Below are positions 1 through 7,569 of a stretch of 64,000 bases of DNA, in pieces; positions within the stretch are counted from its first letter, which is position 1, and the number at the start of each line of letters is the position of its first letter. Under the pieces are notes generated by a model, which made no database searches, had not been told where the DNA came from, and saw only the letters and a list, made by a program, of their open reading frames with translations. Source of the stretch: Fluviicola taffensis DSM 16823 (GTDB lineage: Bacteria > Bacteroidota > Bacteroidia > Flavobacteriales_D > Crocinitomicaceae); the NCBI RefSeq assembly GCF_000194605.1, contig NC_015321.1:248001-312000 (forward strand). The letters are read 5' to 3'. Made by a program: the position numbers and the translations under genes.

Positions 1-343
1 TGCCAATCTCAATTCGTTTTGAATCGTCCAATTTGTAGTCTTTAAACTCAGCTTTCACTTTTGCCAAAATAACCGCAGGAATTTGATCATTCCTGATTTC
101 TTCCTCTACTTTCAAAATCGTTCCTTGCGTATTCACCCAAACTTCATAATCATTCTTATCTAAATCAAATTCAGCTTCATAGATTCCGTTTTTCACTTCC
201 CATTCCAAATCTTTTGCATTCGGATATTTTGTCATCACTGCGTTGATAACAACTGATGGGATTTCTTGCTGAGCAATTGTGCTAGCACATGAGATAAATG
301 ACAGTGGCAAAAAAGCCAATACGATGCATTTTAAACTTTTCAT
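1..343 (-). CDS. PepSY-like periplasmic protein, 3' part outside window
   Basis: Reading frame on the minus strand opens with ATG at 343 and runs off the left edge, so only the first 114 codons are visible. It begins with a signal peptide (MKSLKCIVLAFLPLSF, with a Cys at residue 19 and a likely cleavage or lipidation site near SCAS). The rest has the repeated pattern IPxxVxxAVxxKYPNAKDLxWE followed by YEAEFDLDxxxYEVWVNxxGxIL, typical of the PepSY-like (DUF2874) fold. Family members sit in the periplasm and often accompany two-component systems. The kinase/regulator pair lies immediately upstream, in the same direction. Function is not established; the fold assignment is from motif recognition only. 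Confidence 0.75.
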   Translation of the reverse strand, partial: MKSLKCIVLAFLPLSFISCASTIAQQEIPSVVINAVMTKYPNAKDLEWEVKNGIYEAEFDLDKNDYEVWVNTQGTILKVEEEIRNDQIPAVILAKVKAEFKDYKLDDSKRIEIG

Positions 344-454
344 AACTTGTGTTTTTTAATTTATACTACAAATTTATGAGGCAAATTGGGAAAGAAACTG
401 GAATAAAAATGAATTAGACTTTAGAACATCTGGATCTTAAGTCTTTTAAACTTT

Positions 455-1726
455 CTAATCAAACTTCACTGTAAATTGATGCATTGAATTAGAATAAGCA
501 TACTCAATTCGATATCCAGAAATATCAACAATAGATTTTGCGATTGCTAAACCTAAACCTGTAGAAGATTGGTCGGTCGACTCTTTCTGAAAACGCTGAA
601 AGACTTTGGTCGAGTCCAATTCTTTATCGGAACCAGAATTGGAAATTTGAAAGGAAGAATTTGTAATCAAAAGTTCGATTTTTCCCTTGTTGAAATTGTG
701 TCGAATTGCATTTTTAATCAAGTTAGTGATCAATATCCGAGCTAACTCAGGATTCATTTTTACTTTCAAATCATCTTCCTTTTTAAAAATGACCTCCAGT
801 TCTTTGAATTCAATTAACTCTTTAAAATCCAACAATAGACTTTTAATCAAATCATTAAAATCGATTGTTTCTTCGTTTAAAAATTGCTTGTTTTCAATTT
901 TCGAGAGAAGTAAGAGTGATTTATTCAGTCTTGTTAGTCGTTGTAAGGTTTCAATTGTTTGAAAAACTTCATTCACTACTTCTTCAGATAATTCTGGATT
1001 TTCTGCTAACAATTGTAATTTATTCAAAGCAATTGCAAGTGGGGTTTGAAGTTCGTGAGAGGCATTTTCAATCAGTTGTTTTTGATTGTGAAAGGAACGA
1101 ATATTACTTTCCAAAACATCAGCAATCACTTTATTCAACAGCTTAAATTCAGCTACATTGGATTTCAGTAACTGAACTTGTTCGTTTTTACCCAATTTAA
1201 ACTCACTCAAATGATTCAAAAACTTAAAAAAGGGTTTCCACATGCTTCTCAAAACCACTGTGTTTATGGCTAAAATAGTGACAATTAGAATCAGATAAAG
1301 CCATAATAAGGAGTAGAATAAATCTTCGATCAAATCGTCTTCTTCCACCATGGATGAAATGACCTTCAGTTGATAGAATTCATTTTCAGAAGCTTCAAAA
1401 ACCGTTGTTAATAAACGCACGGGTTCCAAATCGTCTTCATTCTCCATGTACATCAAGGTATCTTTGTACACATCGTAATGATTCAAAGCATGATGTCCTT
1501 CTATTTTTCGGATTGCATAATTTCCTTCATCGAAACTCTGTTTTGCCAAAACGGTAGAATCTAAATTTGCCTGATGAATAATCAACAATTTAGAATTGTC
1601 CAATCCATCATCAATACTGTCATGAACCTCATCAATCATATTTACGTAAAAAATGAAGGCCCATGCAGTCAACGCAACCAATAAGGCAACAGCCATATAG
1701 ATTATTGTGCGTTGAATTAACTTCAC
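455..1726 (-). CDS. Sensor histidine kinase
   Basis: 423-residue membrane sensor kinase. TM1 is about residues 8-28 and TM2 about 138-160, with a roughly 110-residue extracytoplasmic sensor between them. The H-box is ENASHELQTP with phospho-acceptor His224. The N-box is TNLIKNAIRHN, the G1 region is a short NSGSD variant of DxGxG, and G2 is GLGLAI. The start codon overlaps the stop of the upstream response regulator by 4 bases, so the two are translationally coupled. The neighbouring PepSY-like protein suggests a cell-envelope signal, but no ligand can be read from the sequence. Length and motif order are normal for a small HisKA/HATPase_c kinase of this phylum. Confidence 0.93.
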   Translation of the reverse strand: MKLIQRTIIYMAVALLVALTAWAFIFYVNMIDEVHDSIDDGLDNSKLLIIHQANLDSTVLAKQSFDEGNYAIRKIEGHHALNHYDVYKDTLMYMENEDDLEPVRLLTTVFEASENEFYQLKVISSMVEEDDLIEDLFYSLLWLYLILIVTILAINTVVLRSMWKPFFKFLNHLSEFKLGKNEQVQLLKSNVAEFKLLNKVIADVLESNIRSFHNQKQLIENASHELQTPLAIALNKLQLLAENPELSEEVVNEVFQTIETLQRLTRLNKSLLLLSKIENKQFLNEETIDFNDLIKSLLLDFKELIEFKELEVIFKKEDDLKVKMNPELARILITNLIKNAIRHNFNKGKIELLITNSSFQISNSGSDKELDSTKVFQRFQKESTDQSSTGLGLAIAKSIVDISGYRIEYAYSNSMHQFTVKFD

Positions 1727-2400
1727 GATTCTATCAATTTATAACCGACTCCATAAATAGACTGGATTTCTAGTCCAGTGTCCATCTCGTTCATTTTCTT
1801 GCGCAAATTCTTTATTTGAGAATAAATAAATTCAAAATTATCGGATTCATCAATGTTATCTCCCCAAACATGTTCTGCCAATGCTGTTTTTGACACCAAT
1901 CTTCCTTTGTTTGATACCAAATACATGAAAATCGCAAATTCTTTTCGATTAAGTACAATTGGTTCTCCATTCATCGAAAGAGCTTGGTTTGTAATATCAA
2001 CCTGAAGATTTCCGATTTCGAATAATGCGTTTCCATCAAACTTTTTCCGGCGTACAATGGAACGTATTCGAGCAATTAATTCCGAAAAATGAAAGGGTTT
2101 GGTTAAATAATCATCCGCCCCCAAATTCAATCCTTCCAATTTATCATCTAACGAATTTCGGGCCGAAAGAATTAAAACACCGTCTGATTTCCCTTGATTT
2201 TTCAATTCTTGAAGTAACTCCAATCCGCTACCATCTGGCAAATTAATGTCTAGTAAAATACAATCATACTCGTAGATTAAAGCCTTATCGAGGGCATCAT
2301 TTAGGTTCGTAGCAGATTCAACAAGCGCATTTTCTTGTTTTAAAGCTCGTTCAATTGACTCCAGCATTTCGGGTTCGTCTTCTACAACTAGAATTTTCAT
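1723..2400 (-). CDS. OmpR/PhoB-family response regulator
   Basis: 225 residues. An N-terminal receiver domain carries the acidic pair E7/D8, the phosphorylation site Asp51 in LLDINLP, Ser in LILSARN and Lys in LTKPF. A C-terminal winged-helix DNA-binding domain (about residues 125-222) ends in the usual GVGYKL. First gene of a two-gene operon with the kinase (4-base ATGA overlap). A weak -7 like element (GAACTTTG on the minus strand) lies just before the ATG. Targets are unknown; the PepSY-like gene beyond the kinase and the divergent sulfatase gene are candidates by position. Confidence 0.95.
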   Translation of the reverse strand: MKILVVEDEPEMLESIERALKQENALVESATNLNDALDKALIYEYDCILLDINLPDGSGLELLQELKNQGKSDGVLILSARNSLDDKLEGLNLGADDYLTKPFHFSELIARIRSIVRRKKFDGNALFEIGNLQVDITNQALSMNGEPIVLNRKEFAIFMYLVSNKGRLVSKTALAEHVWGDNIDESDNFEFIYSQIKNLRKKMNEMDTGLEIQSIYGVGYKLIES

Positions 2401-2501
2401 TTTTCAAAGTTCCTTTAAAATTCTGAAAAAAAACTGGAATTATTCTCCATTAATTCACAATAATAAAACAACTCAAATGAACTCAAATTAGAAATAAGCT
2501 C

Positions 2502-2509
2502 TAAATTTG
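2502..2509 (+). promoter_or_regulatory. -7 promoter box TAAATTTG
   Basis: Matches the Bacteroidota -7 consensus TAnnTTTG exactly and ends 18 nt before the ATG of the sulfatase gene. No clear TTG -33 element at 17-23 nt upstream. Confidence 0.55.
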
Positions 2510-2527
2510 AACCAATTTTAGAATTGC

Positions 2528-4396
2528 ATGCTTCGTCCTTTTCGTGATGTACTTAAACTTCTTCTTTTCTGGATTGTTTGTTTCGACATTCATCGGATCT
2601 TGTTTTCAATACACCATTATGGGAAGTTAAAAGATGTAGGTTTAGGCGAATGGTTATTAGCATTTATCTATTCATTCAGATTAGATTTGGCAGCAGCAGC
2701 AGCATTATCCGCAATTCCATTCTTATTCCGATTACTTCAGTATTACAGCAATTGGATTTGGTGGCGGCGACTTTTTAGAATTTCATTAATCACACTTGTT
2801 TTATTTCTCGTTTTAGTTCAGGCAGGTGAAACGGTAGCTTATGGTGAATGGAATCACAAGTTAACATCTCGTGTCTTCATGCACTTATCTCACCCAGATG
2901 AAGTAGCTAGAACGGCGAATTATTCAATGATCTTCTGGTATATATTGTACGCTTTAATCCAATTGGTAATTTATATTTTCATTTCGAGGAAATTCTTCAA
3001 GAAAACCCCCATCGAAAAGGTCAATATTCGCCATTGGTTTGAATGGAGCGGTTTACCAGTAACTTACATTCTTGCAGGCTTTCTATTCTTCATGTCACTT
3101 CGTGGAGGGTTTCAACCAATTCCATTAAATATCAATGCTGCCAGTTATTCCAACAAAGCAGTGGTGAATGATATTTCGATTAACTCACTTTACTTTTTCG
3201 GAAAAAGCTATTTGTTGTATAATCGCTCGGAAATAGATGCTTTTATTCCAAAAGTTGATAAAGTATTGGCACGAAAAACTGTTGAAAAATGGTACAGTTA
3301 TCCCAAGGAACACGATAATTACTTTTTGGAGGATAGCCGCCCAAATGTGGTGTTTATTATTTTGGAAGGATGGTCCGCAGAAGCAATAGGAAGTTTAAGT
3401 AAAAATAAAGGCGCGACCCCTAATTTTGATAGATTAACAAAAAGTGGAGTTCTTTTTTCAAATATTTACGCAACAAGCACCACTTCTGAGATAGGAAACT
3501 CAAGTATTTTCAGTGGGCATTACACCTTGCCAGAAGTTTCTATTTCTATGCAACCAGAGAAACACCGAAAATTGCATTGTCTCAATGAAGACATGGAAGC
3601 TTGGGGATACCACAGCTCATATATTTTTAGTGGTGATTTGAAATACGGAAATATTGGCGGTTACTTCATGGATCACGGTTTTGATGTAGTCAAAGATGAA
3701 ACTGACTTCCCTTCTGATTTACCTCGAGGAAAACTCAACTTTTACGATCGGGATTTATACAAATTCTTGATTCAAGAAATTAACAGCAACAAGAAACCAT
3801 TTTTACAATGTGCCTTCACAGGAAGTACACATGCTCCTTATGATCAGCCAAAAGGAAAAGGAAAACACTTTACTGGTGAAGAAGCCGATTTCATGAACTC
3901 ATTGGTTTATGCAGATAATTGCCTGGGAGAATTCATCAACAATTGTAAGAAATATTCGTGGTATAAAAACACGCTCTTCGTCTTCGTAGCAGATCATGGC
4001 CATGCTGCTCCAGGAATGGTTGATCCAGGAAGTGGAAAATTTTACCACGTACCTCTTTTATTTTATGGTGAACCAATCAAAAAAACGTATCGTGGCAAAC
4101 GAATGAATGTCATTGGTTCGCAAGCAGATATCGCTGCTACTTTGATTTATCAAATGAAAGGAAAACCAGCACGTTATCCTTATAGCAAAGATTTGATGAA
4201 TCCAAAAGTTCCTCAATTTGCTTTCCATTCCATTATTCGGGGATATGGCTGGGGAACGAATAAAGGAAACTTCACGTATTACATGGAGCAAAAAATTGTT
4301 GGAGACAATACCTATTCAAAAAAAGACTTCGCACGAGAACGCTTGAATTGTTCTTATTTCCTCAATACGCTTTACGAGGATTATAAAAAATTGTAA
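2528..4396 (+). CDS. LTA-synthase-like membrane sulfatase/phosphoglycerol transferase
   Basis: 622 residues. Five hydrophobic segments occupy roughly residues 5-220, followed by an extracytoplasmic alkaline-phosphatase-superfamily domain starting at PNVVFIILEGWSAEAIGSL. The metal site Glu is in that strand, the nucleophile Thr is probably in STTSEIGNSS, and FVADHGHA supplies the Asp/His ligands. This is the LtaS/OpgB/EptA-like architecture, which moves phosphoglycerol or phosphoethanolamine groups onto envelope glycans or lipids. A Gram-negative envelope with lipid A genes in the same window makes true lipoteichoic acid synthesis unlikely, so the substrate is open. It has its own -7 box and is divergent from the two-component genes. 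Confidence 0.88.
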   Translation: MLRPFRDVLKLLLFWIVCFDIHRILFSIHHYGKLKDVGLGEWLLAFIYSFRLDLAAAAALSAIPFLFRLLQYYSNWIWWRRLFRISLITLVLFLVLVQAGETVAYGEWNHKLTSRVFMHLSHPDEVARTANYSMIFWYILYALIQLVIYIFISRKFFKKTPIEKVNIRHWFEWSGLPVTYILAGFLFFMSLRGGFQPIPLNINAASYSNKAVVNDISINSLYFFGKSYLLYNRSEIDAFIPKVDKVLARKTVEKWYSYPKEHDNYFLEDSRPNVVFIILEGWSAEAIGSLSKNKGATPNFDRLTKSGVLFSNIYATSTTSEIGNSSIFSGHYTLPEVSISMQPEKHRKLHCLNEDMEAWGYHSSYIFSGDLKYGNIGGYFMDHGFDVVKDETDFPSDLPRGKLNFYDRDLYKFLIQEINSNKKPFLQCAFTGSTHAPYDQPKGKGKHFTGEEADFMNSLVYADNCLGEFINNCKKYSWYKNTLFVFVADHGHAAPGMVDPGSGKFYHVPLLFYGEPIKKTYRGKRMNVIGSQADIAATLIYQMKGKPARYPYSKDLMNPKVPQFAFHSIIRGYGWGTNKGNFTYYMEQKIVGDNTYSKKDFARERLNCSYFLNTLYEDYKKL

Positions 4397-4434
4397 GTTC
4401 TTGGTTTTTCCAAGATTGTACGAGAAAAGTAGCG

Positions 4435-4442
4435 TATCTTTG
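4435..4442 (+). promoter_or_regulatory. -7 promoter box TATCTTTG
   Basis: Exact TAnnTTTG match 50 nt upstream of the rlmN ATG. TTG at 4416-4418 sits 16 nt upstream, one short of the usual 17-23 spacing. The leader carries a small hairpin (CGCTA/TAGCG around 4449-4465). Confidence 0.55.
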
Positions 4443-4492
4443 CGCCGACGCTAAAGCTATAGCGCAAGTGTTGTACCCCCATTGAAGAAAGC

Positions 4493-5572
4493 ATGGCATC
4501 CAAATTGATCAATATTCGAAATTTAAATCTGGAAGAACTAAAAGCAGCTATTGTTGGTTTTGGAGAACCTGCATTTCGTGCAAAACAGGTTTATGAGTGG
4601 ATTTGGAAGAAAAATGTCCACGACTTCAATGCCATGGCAAACATTGGAAAAAGCCTGCAGGAAAAATTGCAGGAAAATTTTTACTTTGATGGAATTACCA
4701 TCGAAGATCAACAAATTTCCGTCGATAAAACCATCAAATGTGCTTTTGGAATTGAAGGCCAAAGTCAAGTAGTTGAAGGAGTTTTAATTCCTACAACGAA
4801 TCGGATGACAGCTTGTATTTCTTCTCAGGTTGGTTGTAGCTTGTCATGTGCCTTTTGTGCAACTGGCCGCTTAAAAATGATGCGGAACTTGAGTGCTGGA
4901 GAAATTGTAGATCAAGTCGTTTATCTGAAAAACTTAGCAACTGGCAAATACAACACCAATCTGTCCAATATTGTTTACATGGGAATGGGAGAACCCTTGC
5001 TGAATTACAAAAATGTGGTTCGAAGCGTCGATATTTTGACGGATGAAAACGGACTTGGAATGTCTCCCAAACGAATCACAGTTTCTACCGCTGGAATCGC
5101 TAAAATGATTCGAAAATTGGGGGATGACGATGTCAAATTCAATTTAGCACTTTCTCTTCATGCAGCAAATGATGTGAAGCGTTCAAAAATCATGGACATC
5201 AATGACACCAACAACTTGGATGAACTTTCTGAGGCTTTGTTGTATTTCCATGAGAAAACAGGATCTCGCGTTACTTTCGAATACATCATTTTCAAAGATT
5301 TCAACGACGGTTTGGAAGATGCTAGAGAATTAGCAGATTTCGCGAAAGTTGTTCCGTGCAAAATCAATATCATCGAATACAATCCGATTGATGATGGAGA
5401 ATACCAACAAGCTGATCGTCAGAAAGTAGATGATTTCGCGCGTTTTTTAGAAGAAAAATGCAACCTCATCGTAAATGTACGACGCAGTCGTGGAAAAGAC
5501 ATTGATGCGGCTTGTGGTCAATTAGCGAATAAAAATAAAATGATTGATAAACGAGTTTTGAAAACTGTTTAG
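4493..5572 (+). CDS. rlmN: Dual-specificity 23S rRNA/tRNA adenine-C2 methyltransferase RlmN
   Basis: 359 residues. Radical-SAM enzyme that methylates C2 of A2503 in 23S rRNA and A37 of some tRNAs. The three cluster cysteines are Cys115, Cys119 and Cys122 in CSLSCAFC. The C-terminal catalytic cysteine is Cys341 in DAACGQL, consistent with the two-cysteine mechanism. The SAM-binding GMGEPLLN and the STAGI strand are intact. Full length and normal. The ATG at 4493 is the first plausible start after the promoter box. Confidence 0.96.
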   Translation: MASKLINIRNLNLEELKAAIVGFGEPAFRAKQVYEWIWKKNVHDFNAMANIGKSLQEKLQENFYFDGITIEDQQISVDKTIKCAFGIEGQSQVVEGVLIPTTNRMTACISSQVGCSLSCAFCATGRLKMMRNLSAGEIVDQVVYLKNLATGKYNTNLSNIVYMGMGEPLLNYKNVVRSVDILTDENGLGMSPKRITVSTAGIAKMIRKLGDDDVKFNLALSLHAANDVKRSKIMDINDTNNLDELSEALLYFHEKTGSRVTFEYIIFKDFNDGLEDARELADFAKVVPCKINIIEYNPIDDGEYQQADRQKVDDFARFLEEKCNLIVNVRRSRGKDIDAACGQLANKNKMIDKRVLKTV

Positions 5573-5594
5573 AAGACAATAGACTTCAGTCTAA

Positions 5595-5628
5595 GAAAAT
5601 AGTTCGCAATTTCTTCTAAACTATTTTC
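5595..5628 (+). terminator. Hairpin after rlmN, possible terminator
   Basis: Perfect 10-bp stem (GAAAATAGTT / AACTATTTTC) with a 14-nt loop, 23 nt after the rlmN stop. It is followed by CGCGTTTTG rather than a clean T-run, so termination is uncertain. A short AGACTTCAGTCT palindrome lies just before it. Confidence 0.35.
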
Positions 5629-5633
5629 GCGTT

Positions 5634-5666
5634 TTGAATTTCACATTTTGAATTAAGTTAAATTTG
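5634..5666 (+). promoter_or_regulatory. Promoter TTG-N22-TAAATTTG
   Basis: TTG at 5634-5636, 22-nt spacer, and TAAATTTG at 5659-5666, a full match to the flavobacterial consensus. Only 5 nt separate the box from the ATG at 5672, so transcription probably begins at or next to the start codon. Confidence 0.65.
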
Positions 5667-5671
5667 TATTC

Positions 5672-6640
5672 ATGACAGTTCAGGAGATTTTAGCACCCAT
5701 AGAAACCGAGATGAAACTTTTCGAGGTTCGTTTCCATGAGAGTATGAAATCAAAAGTTCCTTTACTGGACAAAATTACCCATTATATTATTCGAAGAAAA
5801 GGAAAGCAAATGCGTCCGATGTTTTTATTTCTAACAGCAAAAATGCTGGGCGAAGTGAATGAAAAAACGTATCAAAGCGCTTCATTAGTTGAATTATTGC
5901 ATACCGCAACTCTTGTTCATGATGATGTGGTAGACGATGCCAATGAACGTCGTGGATTCTTTTCTGTAAATGCGCTTTGGAAGAATAAAATTGCTGTTTT
6001 AGTTGGCGATTATATGCTTTCACGCGTTTTGCTCCATTCATTGGAAAATGATAATATACGCGCATTGCAAATTGTTGCACGAGCAGTTCGCGAAATGAGT
6101 GAAGGAGAATTGCTGCAAATTGAAAAAGCGCGCAAACTGGATATTACCGAAGAAGTCTATTTTGATGTCATTCGTCAAAAAACAGCGAGTCTCATCGCAA
6201 CTGTTTGTGAATCTGCTGCTGCTTCCGTAGATCGGGAAGACATGGCTGATCGCATGCGAAATTTCGGAGAATTAGTTGGACTTGCTTTTCAAGTAAAAGA
6301 TGATATTTTCGACTATGGAACTCCAGGTAATATTGGCAAACCAACAGGAAATGACATTCGTGAACGAAAAATGACCTTACCGCTGATTTATGCAATGCAG
6401 CACAGTGATATTTCGGTGAAAAAAGAATTATTGAATATTGTGAAGAACCACAATGAAGAAAAAAAGTATGTTCAACGTGCCATTCAATTAGTGATTGAAG
6501 CTGGAGGAATTGAATATGCTCATAATCGAATGATTGAATTGAAGACAGAAGCACTCTCACTCCTAAATGATATTCCAGATTCTGAATCGAAAAGAGCGTT
6601 GATTGGTTTGGTGGAATATACAGTTACTAGAGATAAATAA
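5672..6640 (+). CDS. Trans-polyprenyl diphosphate synthase
   Basis: 322 residues. Chain elongation of isopentenyl diphosphate onto allylic diphosphates, here most likely to supply the menaquinone side chain, since menD and menF are also in this window. The first Asp-rich motif is HDDVVDDANERRG (Asp84, Asp85, Asp88), the second is KDDIFDYG (about residue 209), and the basic GKQMRP motif precedes both. Small residues before the first motif (LLHTATLVHDD) fit a long-chain (C35-C50) enzyme, but chain length cannot be fixed by eye. The start is supported by the promoter directly in front of it. Confidence 0.92.
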   Translation: MTVQEILAPIETEMKLFEVRFHESMKSKVPLLDKITHYIIRRKGKQMRPMFLFLTAKMLGEVNEKTYQSASLVELLHTATLVHDDVVDDANERRGFFSVNALWKNKIAVLVGDYMLSRVLLHSLENDNIRALQIVARAVREMSEGELLQIEKARKLDITEEVYFDVIRQKTASLIATVCESAAASVDREDMADRMRNFGELVGLAFQVKDDIFDYGTPGNIGKPTGNDIRERKMTLPLIYAMQHSDISVKKELLNIVKNHNEEKKYVQRAIQLVIEAGGIEYAHNRMIELKTEALSLLNDIPDSESKRALIGLVEYTVTRDK

Positions 6641-6818
6641 TTTAAAATTCAATAAGCTGAAAGAAAAGCGATAAGTTTTCAACCAATCGATTCATTTCAA
6701 CGTTGTGATAAGCAAATTTCTTTAGACAACTTTCAAATGACAAATCAATCATTCATAATTATCCATCGTTGCTGCCGAATTAATTTTTGTTATAACCCAG
6801 TCTTTCCAGCACGGCGAA

Positions 6819-6962
6819 CTAACACTTTTCCCTAAATCATTTTCGCACTAATCCGTCAGCTGACGGATCATTATTTAATCTTCAAAAGCTAACGCTTTTT
6901 CCCAAATCATTTTCGCACTAACGTTTGTCATGATTTGGTCTTCAAAAGCTAGTGCTTTTTCT
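6819..6962 (+). repeat. Imperfect tandem repeat, units of 60-70 bp
   Basis: Two clear copies of a 33-bp block (CTAACrCTTTTyCCyAAATCA then TTTTCGCACTAA) at 6819-6851 and 6889-6921, plus a third truncated copy from 6949 (CTAGTGCTTTTTC). The blocks are linked by TCTTCAAAAG. Copy offsets are 70 and 60 bp. The third copy runs straight into the promoter of the lipoprotein gene. Confidence 0.7.
6851..6868. repeat. 18-bp perfect palindrome
   Basis: ATCCGTCAGCTGACGGAT is its own reverse complement. It sits inside the first unit of the tandem repeat and is followed by CATTATTTAAT. Two other GC-rich palindromes in the window (20066-20081 and 50605-50622) are also followed by TTATTT. Confidence 0.7.
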
Positions 6963-6970
6963 TATCTTTG
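6963..6970 (+). promoter_or_regulatory. -7 promoter box TATCTTTG
   Basis: Exact TAnnTTTG match 18 nt before the ATG of the lipoprotein gene. The nearest TTG (6935-6937) is 25 nt upstream, slightly beyond the usual spacing. Confidence 0.5.
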
Positions 6971-6988
6971 AATTAATATTAAAAAAAC

Positions 6989-7408
6989 ATGAAACAAGTA
7001 ATTGGAATTATTTCGGTGGTACTTTTTTTACTCACGCTAGGAAGTTGTGGAGATGACCAAAATACTGCTAAAAAAGAATCAGCTAGTGATTTAGTAGATA
7101 TCAAAAATGGAATCTATACAGAATACTATCCTGGTAGAAAAGCAGTTAAATTCAAAGGTCCTCAAGATGATGAAAATTTAAGAAACGGTCGTTGGTTTTT
7201 CTATGATGAGAAGGGAAATGAGCTTTCTATGACAGAATATGTCAATGGAAAAAAACACGGATTTATCTTTGTCCGTTATCCAAATGGATCCATGCGTTAT
7301 ACCGGAGAATTTAATATGGATGTGGAATCTGGAGTTTGGAAATTTTACAATGAAGACGGAACAATTTCTTCAGAGAAAGATTACGCAAACACCGAAATTA
7401 TCCAATAA
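6989..7408 (+). CDS. YwqK-like lipoprotein with MORN-type repeats
   Basis: 139 residues. Signal peptide with lipobox LTLGSC (Cys20), so a lipoprotein. The mature part has consecutive short units of the MORN-variant/YwqK type: GIYTEYYPGRKAVKFKG, GRWFFYDEKGNELSM, GFIFVRYPNGSMRYTG and GVWKFYNEDGTISSE. Each is a predicted beta-hairpin with the G-x-W/Y-x-x-Y-x-x-x-G pattern. Databases often label such proteins as toxin-antitoxin YwqK antitoxins, but there is no partner here, so that label should not be trusted. Function unknown; probably an envelope protein. Confidence 0.82.
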   Translation: MKQVIGIISVVLFLLTLGSCGDDQNTAKKESASDLVDIKNGIYTEYYPGRKAVKFKGPQDDENLRNGRWFFYDEKGNELSMTEYVNGKKHGFIFVRYPNGSMRYTGEFNMDVESGVWKFYNEDGTISSEKDYANTEIIQ

Positions 7409-7569
7409 GAGAAAGCACTGCTTTCGATAAGAACAAACGTAGTTTGTGAAGACTGAGCTAAGCAAGACGAATTGCTTAACGCTCGGGAACAAGCATAAGC
7501 GAAGTTAAATTTAAGCAAAGCTTTTGATGAAAATCAAGCCACAGTAAAGATCAAAGAATATATAACAGT
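7409..7569. repeat. Chain of short inverted repeats before dnaG
   Basis: The spacer has consecutive small hairpins: GAAAG-cactg-CTTTC (7411-7425), CAAACgtAGTTTG, GAG-ctAAGCAA...TTGCTT-aaCGCTC, and AAGCAaagCTTTTG. The first one, with its trailing GATAA, matches a hairpin at 11482-11501 before the DUF2911 gene. No gene is visible. Confidence 0.5.

Larger units (their letters stand above)
6641..6988. other. Gene-free spacer with tandem repeats
   Basis: About 350 bp without a credible gene. The first 180 bp show nothing clear. From 6819 on it holds an imperfect tandem repeat, an 18-bp perfect palindrome and the promoter of the next gene, each listed separately. Confidence 0.7.

Noticed and set aside
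2528-4396. True lipoteichoic acid synthase
   Set aside because: Fold matches LtaS, but the organism makes lipid A and is Gram-negative, so another phospho-group transfer is more likely.
6192-6560. 122-residue minus-strand frame
   Set aside because: Lies wholly inside the polyprenyl synthase gene; the residues (many His, Phe, Leu) reflect the complementary strand of that gene.
6989-7408. YwqK-type toxin-antitoxin antitoxin
   Set aside because: The sequence is a lipoprotein with beta-hairpin repeats and there is no toxin gene beside it; the database label is not informative.
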